Notes: a model not told the origin generated them from the letters alone. DNA of 14,523 nucleotides from Halovivax sp. (GCA_007119345.1 SKPV01000163.1:1-14523); one strand, 5' to 3'; positions 1-6,352 are shown, counted from the stretch's first letter. Numbers and translations are program-made.

Positions 1-25
1 GGCACGCCGAGTCTAAGAGAAATGG

Positions 26-64
26 TACGACGGATCCAGGAAAAACGATACGACGGCTCCGGGA
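26..64. repeat. Two-copy imperfect direct repeat, 23-bp spacing
   Basis: TACGACGGATCCAGGA at 26-41 recurs as TACGACGGCTCCGGGA at 49-64, separated by an A-rich run. It lies downstream of the stop codon of the minus-strand membrane protein gene. Two copies only, so it may be chance or a remnant of slippage. No function is assigned. Confidence 0.35.
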
Positions 65-94
65 TGGGGTGGCGCTGGTGTCGCAATTTCTCGC

Positions 95-385
95 TCACTT
101 ACCCGGAGAAGCCGCCACGCTCCGCCATCCCCACGCGGCGACCGTAGCCACGGCGATCACGACGACGGCCGCGGTGATCCACTGGGCCGCTCCGTCACCG
201 ACCCCGGGGACGGGTACGTCGACCAGGCCCGTGAACACCATCGTGAGGAAGATGATCCCCACGAGCGAGAGGATGGAAATCGAGGCGATCGCGATCCAGT
301 TCCGCGTCATCCACTCCCCTTCCTGCTTCGCTTCCCGACTCGTTTCGGTCGGCTTCTCCGTGGGCTCTTGGTCCGGTTCGTCCAT
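95..385 (-). CDS. Small two-helix membrane protein, unknown function
   Basis: A 96-residue protein of no family I recognise. Residues 1-25 are charged and hydrophilic (rich in Glu, Pro, Thr and Lys). Two hydrophobic segments follow, at about residues 28-52 (starting WIAIASISIL) and 67-86 (AAQWITAAVVVIAVATVAAW), with a Gly/Pro-rich turn between them and a short basic tail. This predicts a two-pass membrane protein with both ends on the same side. The first ATG (385) is chosen because it precedes the hydrophilic leader; an internal Met at residue 26, just before helix 1, is a possible alternative. It lies 106 bp downstream of the DP1 stop codon on the same strand. No clear AT-rich promoter is visible in that gap, so cotranscription with DP1 is possible. 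Confidence 0.75.
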   Translation of the reverse strand: MDEPDQEPTEKPTETSREAKQEGEWMTRNWIAIASISILSLVGIIFLTMVFTGLVDVPVPGVGDGAAQWITAAVVVIAVATVAAWGWRSVAASPGK

Positions 386-491
386 ACGAGTTCACCGGCG
401 TCGGTACGCTGTACGCGGGGGAAACGCCACGCCCTGCACCTGCGAGGGGTCGATCGAATCCGGTCGTGGCGGTCGAACGCGACGTCCGGGA

Positions 492-2120
492 TCAGCTGAA
501 CTTCTGGACCGTGACCTCCAGGGTGTCGAGGTCGACGATCGGCGCGTATCCGGCGTCCGGATCGATGTTGACGCTCTTCTGGAAGTCCGTCTGGGACTGC
601 CAGCAGCCGGAGTTGATCGCGAGCACGTCGTGGTACTTTCCGAAGCCGAGCTTGTGTACGTGACCGGTGTGGAAGATGTCGGGGACGTCCTCGATCACCA
701 GGTAGTCGCGCTCCTCGGGGGCGAGTCGGGTGTGACCGCCGAACTGGGGTGCGATGTGGCGCTTTTTCAGGAGCTGGTACATCGCCTTGTGGGGCTCGTC
801 GTAGCTCGCCTTCTCGGCCGGCAGTTCCGCGATCACCTCGTCCAGGGAGACGCCGTGGTACATGAGGATCGAGACGCCCTCGAGTTCGACCGTCGACGGG
901 TTGCTCACGATCCGCGGGTCGTGAGCCGACATGATCTGGCGGAGCTCCTCGTCGAAGCCGGGCTGTGGTTCGGCCAGCCTGACGGCGTCGTGGTTCCCGG
1001 GGATCATGACGATCTCGAGGTCCCCGGGGACGGCCTTCAGGTGCTCGTTGAACGCGTCGTACTGATCGTAGATGTCGACGATCTCGAGTTCCTCGTCCTG
1101 ATCGGGATAGACGCCGACGCCCTCGACCATGTCGCCGGCGATCAGGAGGTACTCGACGTGCTCGGCGGGTTCGGTGTGGAGCCACCGGGCGAACCGATCC
1201 CAGGCGTCCGCCATGAACTCGTCGCTCCCGACGTGAACGTCGCTGATCAGCGCCGCCTGGACGTGGCGATCGGCGGTCGACGGCTCGTTGGTCCGGGGCA
1301 CGTCCGGAAAGTACATCGAATCGACGAACGCGATCCCGGAGTCGTCCGACAGCGTCCCCTCCATCGCGATCACCTCGTCGCACAGCAGTTCCTCGACCAG
1401 ATCGACGTACTCGCGATCTTTCATCACCAGCCAGGGGAACGCCCCCGTCGTGTCCTCGAGTTCGACCAGCCAGTGACCGCTCTTGGTCGAACGCACGTCG
1501 TTGACCATGCCGACCATCGCGACCTCGCTCCCGCCCGGCATACTCTCGATCGAGGACGCCGGCCGGTGATTGACCCGCCCCCGGAGCTTCGCACCGAGGC
1601 GCTCCAGTCGATCGCGAAACACCGCGACGAAGTCTCGGTACTCGCCGGTACCGGTACTCTCGCCGGTCATGTCGTTCCGGATCGCGACCTCTCGGCGGTC
1701 CGGATCGACCGACCGCTCGAACCCCCCCGTTTCGACTGGAACCACACCGTCACCATCTCCCGATTCGCGGTTCGATTCTCCAGTCGAAACGGAGGGGTTC
1801 TGAATCGCCCCGTCCCGGGCATCGCTCTCGAACGACCCGGTTTCGGACGGCCCCGCTTCGGACGATTCGGGTGGGTTCGACACCGTTTCCGGCGGTCTCG
1901 TCTCGGCCCGGTCGGTCCGCGCCGACGGCGAACCGTCGAGTATCGATCGAACGTCGTCGGTCGTGATCACGAGCGCGTCGTCGGGCGTTTGCTCGAGCAC
2001 GCGCTCGAGGGCCGAGCCGGCGTCGGGTCGGGAGGCGATCAGGGTCACCGCCTCTCGCTCGGCATTGTACCCGCGACTGGTGAGTTCGCGGACGATCCGG
2101 GCGGGTCCCTCCAGTGGCAC
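492..2120 (-). CDS. polB: DNA polymerase D (Pol II) small subunit DP1, 3'-5' exonuclease
   Basis: A 542-residue small subunit of archaeal replicative polymerase D, which pairs with the large subunit DP2 and supplies proofreading exonuclease. Order: N-terminal helical domain (about 1-70), a low-complexity acidic linker (about 75-160), an OB-fold (about 200-275, from VAMVGMVNDVRS) and a calcineurin-like phosphoesterase domain (about 290-542). Metal ligands are visible: SDVHVG (D294, H296), AGDMVEG, PGNHD (N376, H377), MYHG and GHVH (H487, H489). The start is GTG at 2120, giving VPLEGPARIV, a beginning typical of haloarchaeal DP1. The frame stays open upstream to 3374, but that part runs antisense through sec11 and is not coding. 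Divergent from sec11 across 150 bp. Two ORB-like boxes are embedded in the linker-coding DNA (1719-1800). The family call is firm; the start is probable. Confidence 0.95.
   Translation of the reverse strand: MPLEGPARIVRELTSRGYNAEREAVTLIASRPDAGSALERVLEQTPDDALVITTDDVRSILDGSPSARTDRAETRPPETVSNPPESSEAGPSETGSFESDARDGAIQNPSVSTGESNRESGDGDGVVPVETGGFERSVDPDRREVAIRNDMTGESTGTGEYRDFVAVFRDRLERLGAKLRGRVNHRPASSIESMPGGSEVAMVGMVNDVRSTKSGHWLVELEDTTGAFPWLVMKDREYVDLVEELLCDEVIAMEGTLSDDSGIAFVDSMYFPDVPRTNEPSTADRHVQAALISDVHVGSDEFMADAWDRFARWLHTEPAEHVEYLLIAGDMVEGVGVYPDQDEELEIVDIYDQYDAFNEHLKAVPGDLEIVMIPGNHDAVRLAEPQPGFDEELRQIMSAHDPRIVSNPSTVELEGVSILMYHGVSLDEVIAELPAEKASYDEPHKAMYQLLKKRHIAPQFGGHTRLAPEERDYLVIEDVPDIFHTGHVHKLGFGKYHDVLAINSGCWQSQTDFQKSVNIDPDAGYAPIVDLDTLEVTVQKFS
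1719..1742 (-). promoter_or_regulatory. ORB-like Orc1/Cdc6 binding box inside DP1 gene (copy a)
   Basis: Read on the minus strand this is GTTCCAGTCGAAAC followed by a seven-G run and TTC. Haloarchaeal origin recognition boxes combine a TTCCA-x-TGGAAAC-like dyad with a downstream G-string. It encodes DP1 residues 127-134 (including ETGGF), in the disordered linker. It forms a near-perfect inverted pair with the box at 1777-1800: 21 of 24 positions match. Confidence 0.55.
1777..1800 (+). promoter_or_regulatory. ORB-like Orc1/Cdc6 binding box inside DP1 gene (copy b)
   Basis: On the plus strand it reads TCTCCAGTCGAAACGG then AGGGGTTC. It is the inverted partner of the 1719-1742 box, with a 34-bp spacer and the G-strings pointing outward. 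Its orientation is opposite to copy a, so it encodes a different peptide (around NPSVSTGE). The conserved element is therefore more likely DNA than protein. Confidence 0.55.
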
Positions 2121-2142
2121 ACAGCGAAATTCGCGGGCGGCG

Positions 2143-2158
2143 GCAAAAACGTATTGAA
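2143..2158 (-). promoter_or_regulatory. Possible polB (DP1) promoter
   Basis: An AT-rich stretch (minus strand TTTCAATACGTTTTTG) sits about 23-38 nt upstream of the DP1 GTG start in otherwise GC-rich DNA. The spacing fits a TATA box of a leaderless haloarchaeal gene. The match to a TATA consensus is weak. Confidence 0.35.
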
Positions 2159-2239
2159 ACCCGCGACCGTCGCGGCGGTCGACGCTCGGAGACGCGATCA
2201 GTCGCCGGTACCCGAGCCGCCGGCGGCCAGAGCAGAAGG

Positions 2240-2246
2240 TTGATTT
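2240..2246 (+). promoter_or_regulatory. Possible sec11 TATA box
   Basis: TTGATTT is centred about 28 nt upstream of the sec11 ATG at 2271, the spacing expected for a leaderless transcript. No Shine-Dalgarno sequence precedes the ATG. Confidence 0.4.
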
Positions 2247-2270
2247 CCCGGCCCGGTCAACGGGAATTCG

Positions 2271-3242
2271 ATGACCGGTTCCGGTTCCGGAGCGTCGCGG
2301 GACGATCCGGACCGACACGACGGTGCGGGCTCCGACTCCAACGTCGACGGCGACGGTTCGCGAGCCGGCGCCGACGATCCGGAGCGCCCGCCAGGAGACG
2401 GGACGGGAGCGGCCGGGGACGGATCGACCCCGCTCGGAACCGACGGCGACGGACGTACGCCGCCGACCGACGGCCCCGGCACGACGGCCGGCGCCGTCCG
2501 GAACTCGTCGGTTTCGATCGAGGACGACGGCGTCCTCCGATGGTTCCTCAGATCCGAAGAGGGCGGCGTCGTCTACGCTCGCGACATCGTGACGAGCGTG
2601 GGGGTCGTGGCCCTGATCGCCCTGCTCCTCTTCGGGATCAGCGGGGTCTGGCCGCCGCTGGTGGCCGTCGAGAGCGGGAGTATGGAGCCGAACATGGAGC
2701 GAGGCGACATGATCTTCGTCGTCGCGGACGATCGATTCGTGGGCGACGGGAACGTCGCGGGAACCGGCGTCGTCACGCGCGAGGGCGGAGCGGAGTCGGG
2801 TCATTCGACCTTCGGCGAGTCGGGGGACGTGATCATCTTCCAGCCCGACGGCGACGAGCGCGAGACGCCGGTGATACATCGGGCCTATTACTTCGTCGAG
2901 GAGGACGAGAACTGGATCGACGATCGGGCGGATCCTGCGCTCACGAACGCTCAATCGTGCGAACAGGTCCACACGTGTCCCGCCCCCCACGACGGGTTCA
3001 TCACGCGCGGAGACGCCAACGGCGGGTACGACCAGGTCGGCTCCGGCGCGGATACCACCGTGATCAAAGCCGACTGGATCGAAGGGAAGGCTCACTACCG
3101 GATCCCGTGGCTGGGCTACATCCGTTTGACCGTCGACGAAGTCCTCCTGGCCGGACCGGGCGGGACGGCCGTCGGCGCCGTCGCCGGACTGGTCGGGATG
3201 CTCACCGCCGCGGCGATGGTTCGGCCCTCCGGCCGGCCCTAA
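2271..3242 (+). CDS. sec11: Type I signal peptidase, Sec11 family
   Basis: A 323-residue membrane endopeptidase that removes signal peptides from secreted preproteins on the outer face of the cytoplasmic membrane. Order: a long hydrophilic Gly/Asp/Pro-rich N-terminal region (about 1-85), a transmembrane helix (about 103-125, DIVTSVGVVALIALLLFGIS), the catalytic box ESGSMEPNM with Ser137, the conserved His203 (VIHRAYY), RGDANGGYD with Asp248 and Asp254, and a C-terminal hydrophobic segment (about 288-318). Archaeal enzymes use Ser, His and Asp; the six-residue gap between the two Asp residues matches Methanococcus signal peptidase as I recall it. It is divergent from DP1, and this gene pair next to orc1 is typical of haloarchaeal oriC1. 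The long disordered N-terminus is unusual. The ATG at 2271 has a TATA-like box 28 nt upstream; no internal Met occurs before residue 138. Confidence 0.93.
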   Translation: MTGSGSGASRDDPDRHDGAGSDSNVDGDGSRAGADDPERPPGDGTGAAGDGSTPLGTDGDGRTPPTDGPGTTAGAVRNSSVSIEDDGVLRWFLRSEEGGVVYARDIVTSVGVVALIALLLFGISGVWPPLVAVESGSMEPNMERGDMIFVVADDRFVGDGNVAGTGVVTREGGAESGHSTFGESGDVIIFQPDGDERETPVIHRAYYFVEEDENWIDDRADPALTNAQSCEQVHTCPAPHDGFITRGDANGGYDQVGSGADTTVIKADWIEGKAHYRIPWLGYIRLTVDEVLLAGPGGTAVGAVAGLVGMLTAAAMVRPSGRP

Positions 3243-3289
3243 CGGGTATCGACGCCCACCGAACCGACCGCATCGGGTACCCGACCTCC

Positions 3290-3398
3290 CCGAGGCGATC
3301 CGGTATGGAATGACGCCCTCGAGACGGTCCGGTATGGATCCCACGCCGCCGAGGCGATCCGGTATGGACTCCACGACGCCGAGACGCTCGGCTCTGGA
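3290..3398. repeat. Degenerate tandem repeat, period 29-30 bp, four copies
   Basis: The core CCGAGGCGATCCGGTATGGA occurs at 3290-3309 and exactly again at 3349-3368. Variants occur at 3319-3338 (TCGAGACGGTCCGGTATGGA) and 3379-3398 (CCGAGACGCTCGGCTCTGGA). Copy starts are spaced 29, 30 and 30 bp. The repeat lies just downstream of the sec11 stop codon. The segments between cores are also alike (ACGCC before each core), so this is a true tandem array and not a spaced CRISPR. Confidence 0.8.
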
Positions 3399-3774
3399 AA
3401 CGGACGTTCCGGGAGCACGTGGCTCGTTAGCAAGCTACAGGCGAAATGTCCGGATATGGACGGTGTCCGCCGGTCGACGGCGATCATCGTTCGGGGCATC
3501 GCGACTACCGCGGCGCGACGGATCGATCCCGAACGGCGGGCCACCTCACTACGGGGTGGCGGATGCGCGGACCGTCGGGCGCGTCACGACCACAGCGCGG
3601 AATTCCCCGACCGTCGGACGACTCGTTCCATCTCCCACGACCGACACCCGGATTCCGGACGCGACGAGACGTGCGTTCTCGGACGAGGGAGGCGTGATGG
3701 CGAGAGAACGGACGGAATTGCACGCCGTGGTCTGGTGGTGAGAGCGCGGACGGAACGTTCGAACCGATATGGGC

Positions 3775-3804
3775 CAGCGGCGGCGGCTGCGGTGACCGCC
3801 GCTG
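3775..3804. terminator. GC-rich hairpin downstream of orc1
   Basis: CAGCGGCGG at 3775-3783 pairs perfectly with CCGCCGCTG at 3796-3804 across a 12-nt loop. It lies about 45 bp beyond the orc1 stop on the orc1 sense strand and abuts the ORB-like box. It has no T-run, so a terminator role is only a suggestion. Confidence 0.35.
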
Positions 3805-3821
3805 CAGTTGAAACGATGGGG
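3803..3821 (+). promoter_or_regulatory. ORB-like box in the sec11-orc1 gap (copy c)
   Basis: TGCAGTTGAAACGATGGGG follows the pattern CCAGT-x-GAAACG-xx-GGGG seen in the other boxes of this window, with one change in the dyad (CTGCAG for CTCCAG). It is non-coding and lies 26 bp past the orc1 stop codon. Confidence 0.5.
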
Positions 3822-3846
3822 TGCCGATCGGACGAGCGGTCGCCGG

Positions 3847-5625
3847 TCAGTTGTCGAATCTCGCCTGTACGAAGGGGGTGACGTCGTCGATATCGCTCAG
3901 TCTGGAGTCCGAGCGAAGGACGACCTCGGTCTCTTCGAGTGGAACGGAGAGGCTGATCTCTTTCGTCCGGCCGTACCGACCCTTCGAGACGACGACGGCG
4001 TTGACGATTCCGAGCATGTCGAGTTCGCTGATGAGGTCGGTGACTCGACGCTGGGTGAGGACGTCGGCGTCGATCTCGTCGCAGAGACGCTTGTAGATGT
4101 TGTACACCTCGCCGGTGTTGATGCTGTGGACGCCGTTCTGTTCGAGGAGGATGATCGAGAAGAGGACGAGTTTGCTCTGGGTGGGGAGCGTCCGGACCAC
4201 TTCGACCACGCGGTCGAGCTCGATCTTGTCCTGTGCTTGCCTGACGTGTTCCTCGACGATCGTGTCGGTCTGGGCTCGCTCGGCGAGTTCTCCCGCCGTC
4301 CGGAGCAGGTCCAGCGCGCGGCGGGCGTCACCGTGTTCCTGGGCCGCGAACGCCGCACACAGTGGGATCACGTCGGGCGAAAGCGCGCCCTCCTTGAAGG
4401 CGACGTCGGCACGGTGTTGGAGAATGTCCCGCAGCTGGTTCGCGTCGTAGGGCGGGAAGACGATCTCCTCCTCGCCGAGGGAGGACTTGACCCGCGGGTC
4501 GAGGAAGTCGGTGAACTTCAGGTCGTTGCTGATCCCGATGATCGACACTCGCGAGTTCTCGAGCTCGGAGTTCATCCGCGAGAGGTTGTAGAGCGTGTCG
4601 TCTCCGCTCTTTTCGACGAGTTTGTCGATCTCGTCGAGCATGATGACGACGACACGCTCGGAGTAGTCGACGGCGTCGAAAAAGACGCTGTAGACGCGGT
4701 CGGTCGGCCAACCGGTCATGGGGACTTCCTCGAAGGACTCCCTGTCCGCCTCGAGCTCCCCGATCCGCTGGCCGACGTCGCCGACGGACGAGAAGGGGGT
4801 ATCGGCGAGCGGGTGCGCATCGGGGTCGACGAACCCCCTCGTTTCGGGTGCAAAACTATCGGATTCGTCGGATTGATCGGGTTCTACCCCGGGTTCAGAA
4901 TCGACGGGAAGATCTGGGCGTTCGTCGTCGGTGGCCCCGTCAGTTTCCGGCGTTGTAGTCGGGTCGGACGCGTCGTCGGTGCCGACCGATTCGGCGTCCA
5001 CTGGATCGACCGTTGCCGGCTCGAAGGGCTCGGCGATGTATCGATCGTCGGCGCCGTCGTCGCCGGCGTCGGGATGGTCCGGGGCGATCGGCGCGTCCGT
5101 TTCGAAGTCGACGGTCGCTTCCCGGAGCGCCTCCAGCTCGTCGATCCGATCGTCGATGCGCGCCTCGTTCTTCTCGATGAACTTGTTCGCGAGCTGGGCC
5201 AGCACCCGGTACTGGGTGTCGGTCACCTCGCAGTTGATGTACTCGACGTCGCACGGGACGCTGTACTTCGAGGAGGTGGTCTCCAGCTCCTTGCTCACGA
5301 ATTTCGCGCTGGCGGTCTTTCCGGTCCCCGTCTTTCCGTAGATGAGGATGTTCGACGGGGTCTCTCCGCGCAGCGCGGCCACGAGGATCGTGGCCATCTT
5401 GTTGATCTGGTCGCTGCGGTGCGGGAGTTCGTGGGGCGTGTACGACGGTCTGAGCACCTCCTTGTTCTCGAAGATCGGTTCGCCGCTCAGCAGGTCGTCG
5501 AACAGGCCGCGGTTGTGATCCTCCTCGTGTAACTCTGCTTCCTCGATATCCGCGCGGAACCCCGGCGTCGACCCGAAGCTGATGCCGTCGTCGGGGCCGC
5601 CGTCGTGTGGGTCGTCGTCTGCCAT
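3847..5625 (-). CDS. orc1: Orc1/Cdc6-type replication initiator with long acidic insert
   Basis: A 592-residue AAA+ initiator that binds origin repeats and loads the MCM helicase. Order: N-terminal leader, LRPSYTPHELPHRSDQI motif, Walker A GKTGTGKT (97-104, Lys103), a long low-complexity acidic insert (about 165-300), Walker B VVIMLDEID (Asp331, Glu332), sensor region (IGISNDLKF), the HGDARRALDLL sensor-2 helix with Arg, and a C-terminal winged-helix domain (about 475-580, LVLFSIILLEQNGVH onward). Walker A and B are about 228 residues apart; compact archaeal relatives have under 100, so the insert explains the large size. ATG 5625 begins an acidic leader just before the conserved domain. An ORB-like box lies 14 bp upstream of the start and another inside the insert-coding DNA. 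The gene context matches the initiator of the main haloarchaeal origin. Confidence 0.96.
   Translation of the reverse strand: MADDDPHDGGPDDGISFGSTPGFRADIEEAELHEEDHNRGLFDDLLSGEPIFENKEVLRPSYTPHELPHRSDQINKMATILVAALRGETPSNILIYGKTGTGKTASAKFVSKELETTSSKYSVPCDVEYINCEVTDTQYRVLAQLANKFIEKNEARIDDRIDELEALREATVDFETDAPIAPDHPDAGDDGADDRYIAEPFEPATVDPVDAESVGTDDASDPTTTPETDGATDDERPDLPVDSEPGVEPDQSDESDSFAPETRGFVDPDAHPLADTPFSSVGDVGQRIGELEADRESFEEVPMTGWPTDRVYSVFFDAVDYSERVVVIMLDEIDKLVEKSGDDTLYNLSRMNSELENSRVSIIGISNDLKFTDFLDPRVKSSLGEEEIVFPPYDANQLRDILQHRADVAFKEGALSPDVIPLCAAFAAQEHGDARRALDLLRTAGELAERAQTDTIVEEHVRQAQDKIELDRVVEVVRTLPTQSKLVLFSIILLEQNGVHSINTGEVYNIYKRLCDEIDADVLTQRRVTDLISELDMLGIVNAVVVSKGRYGRTKEISLSVPLEETEVVLRSDSRLSDIDDVTPFVQARFDN
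4831..4853 (-). promoter_or_regulatory. ORB-like box inside orc1 insert-coding DNA (copy d)
   Basis: On the minus strand it reads TGCACCCGAAACGA, then a GGGGG run and TTC. From GAAACG onward it matches the DP1 boxes almost exactly (GAAACGAGGGGGTTC against GAAACGGAGGGGTTC); the left half of the dyad is poor. It encodes Orc1 residues 258-265 (including ETRGF) in the acidic insert. Confidence 0.45.
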
Positions 5626-5639
5626 CCGTCGTACGTGTT

Positions 5640-5660
5640 CCCCCTTCGTTTCACCTGGAG
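5640..5660 (-). promoter_or_regulatory. ORB-like box next to orc1 start (copy e)
   Basis: On the minus strand: CTCCAGGTGAAACGAAGGGGG. This is the best match in the window to the haloarchaeal ORB pattern (dyad around CCA-GG-TGAAAC, then a G-string). The G-run ends 15 bp upstream of the orc1 ATG, so binding could also autoregulate orc1. Confidence 0.65.
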
Positions 5661-5705
5661 TGTCCGAGGCGCATCCGCCGTGCGTTCGGTGCTGACGGGC
5701 TGTGA

Positions 5706-5728
5706 ATGAATATCTCGACGATATTCAT
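5706..5728. repeat. Perfect 9-bp inverted repeat upstream of orc1
   Basis: ATGAATATC (5706-5714) and GATATTCAT (5720-5728) are exact inverted copies around a 5-nt spacer TCGAC. The arms are AT-rich in GC-rich surroundings. It could be an operator, part of the origin unwinding region or a hairpin ending the GNAT-like transcript. There is no T-run after it. Confidence 0.7.
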
Positions 5729-5881
5729 CCGTGCTCAGGTCCAGTTGATGCAGACGAACCAGATGAACAGCTACCTATTAAATGTGTTCTTTCAGCGGGA
5801 GCGTACTGTCGGGGAAGCCGAGAGCAAACGGACGAAATCGCCGGACTGCGGCGGGACGGAAACGGTTCGCGGATCAATACG

Positions 5882-6319
5882 TCACGGTTCCAGTCGAAAC
5901 CGTACCGTCTCGGCGCCCTCGAACCGGGGGCCGCGCCCGCGTTCGTCGAATCCGTGGTCCGAGAGAGCGTCGGTGACCGCCCGACTACGGGTGGTCACGA
6001 GCGCCTCGACGCTCATCGACTCGTGCTCGGCGAACGCGATGGGTTCGTCGAGCAGCCGTCGGCAGGCCTCCGGCGTCCCGTCGATCTGGGTGACGTACAC
6101 GACCTCGTCGCGCGCGTCGAAGCTGACGAAGCCGAGGATATCCTCCGGATCGGAACCGGCGAATCGGCCGTTGGACGCGTCGACGTCCGACGCCGCCGCC
6201 TCGTCCTCGGCGACGCGCACCGTTCGGTCGTGGACGAGGTTGCGCATCACGTCGGTCGGCGAGTCCGCGATGGTGGCGAGTGCGTCCGCGTCGGCCTCGC
6301 GAGCGTCGCGTACGTGCAT
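5882..6319 (-). CDS. GNAT-like acetyltransferase-fold protein
   Basis: A 145-residue protein whose layout resembles the GNAT fold: an N-terminal VRDAREADADALATIAD helix segment, a central strand pair (ILGFVSFDARDEVVYVTQI), a helix (TPEACRRLLDEPIAFAE), and a C-terminal ALVTTRSRAVTDALSDHGFDERG segment typical of the last GNAT motif. The usual acetyl-CoA-binding signature Q/R-x-x-G-x-G/A is not evident after the central strand, so catalytic activity is doubtful. ATG 6319 is chosen because a TATA-like ATTTATT lies 30 nt upstream (leaderless). It is divergent from lysC and codirectional with orc1. The last codons contain a sequence identical to the dyad half of the ORB boxes. The substrate is unknown. 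Confidence 0.75.
   Translation of the reverse strand: MHVRDAREADADALATIADSPTDVMRNLVHDRTVRVAEDEAAASDVDASNGRFAGSDPEDILGFVSFDARDEVVYVTQIDGTPEACRRLLDEPIAFAEHESMSVEALVTTRSRAVTDALSDHGFDERGRGPRFEGAETVRFRLEP
5886..5900 (+). promoter_or_regulatory. Half-ORB (dyad without G-string) at end of GNAT-like gene (copy f)
   Basis: GGTTCCAGTCGAAAC is identical over 15 nt to the dyad part of the box at 1719-1742, but it is followed by CGTACCG instead of a G-run. It is in opposite orientation to copy e and bounds the AT-rich stretch on the far side. It also encodes the last residues of the GNAT-like protein, so coincidence is possible. Confidence 0.4.
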
Positions 6320-6345
6320 CGAGGTGTGGTATTGATCCGCACGAC

Positions 6346-6352
6346 AATAAAT
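6346..6352 (-). promoter_or_regulatory. TATA box of the GNAT-like gene
   Basis: ATTTATT on the minus strand is centred 30 nt upstream of the ATG at 6319, the spacing for a leaderless haloarchaeal transcript. It is one of the clearest TATA-like sites in the window. Confidence 0.55.

Larger units (their letters stand above)
3243..3846. other. 604-bp gap between sec11 and orc1 with no supported gene
   Basis: Several overlapping open frames exist here on both strands, but they are Arg/Ser/Pro-rich, lack any recognisable domain and do not show haloarchaeal acidic composition, so none is called. The gap holds a degenerate tandem repeat (3290-3398), a GC-rich hairpin (3775-3804) and an ORB-like box (3803-3821). 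The two genes converge into it, so promoters are not expected. Confidence 0.6.
5626..5881. other. Candidate replication origin (oriC1-like), orc1 upstream region
   Basis: This 256-bp gap separates orc1 from the GNAT-like gene. It holds an ORB-like box with a G-string next to orc1 (5640-5660), a perfect 9-bp inverted repeat (5706-5728), and the most AT-rich stretch nearby, about 5763-5795 (containing CTATTAAATGTG). A half-ORB follows at 5886-5900 in opposite orientation. Inverted ORBs around an AT-rich unwinding element beside orc1 are the standard haloarchaeal origin layout. Origin activity is inferred, not seen. A TATA-like TTTAATA on the minus strand may serve orc1. Confidence 0.6.

Noticed and set aside
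69..2243. 724-codon plus-strand open frame across the DP1 gene
   Set aside because: It is antisense to a clear DP1 gene. GC-rich haloarchaeal coding DNA often leaves the opposite strand open; the translation has no recognisable domain.
2121..3374. N-terminal extension of DP1 to 3374
   Set aside because: The frame stays open but runs antisense through sec11; the DP1 family start is at GTG 2120.
3310..3881. Small proteins in the sec11-orc1 gap
   Set aside because: Several overlapping frames on both strands, Arg/Ser/Pro-rich rather than acidic, some built from the tandem repeat; none is convincing.
3808..5532. 574-codon plus-strand frame across orc1
   Set aside because: Antisense shadow of orc1 with no family similarity.
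5790..5816. Another ORB in the origin spacer (TTTCAGCGGGAGC followed by GGGG)
   Set aside because: It lacks GAAAC and the spacing to the G-run is wrong; the match is too weak.
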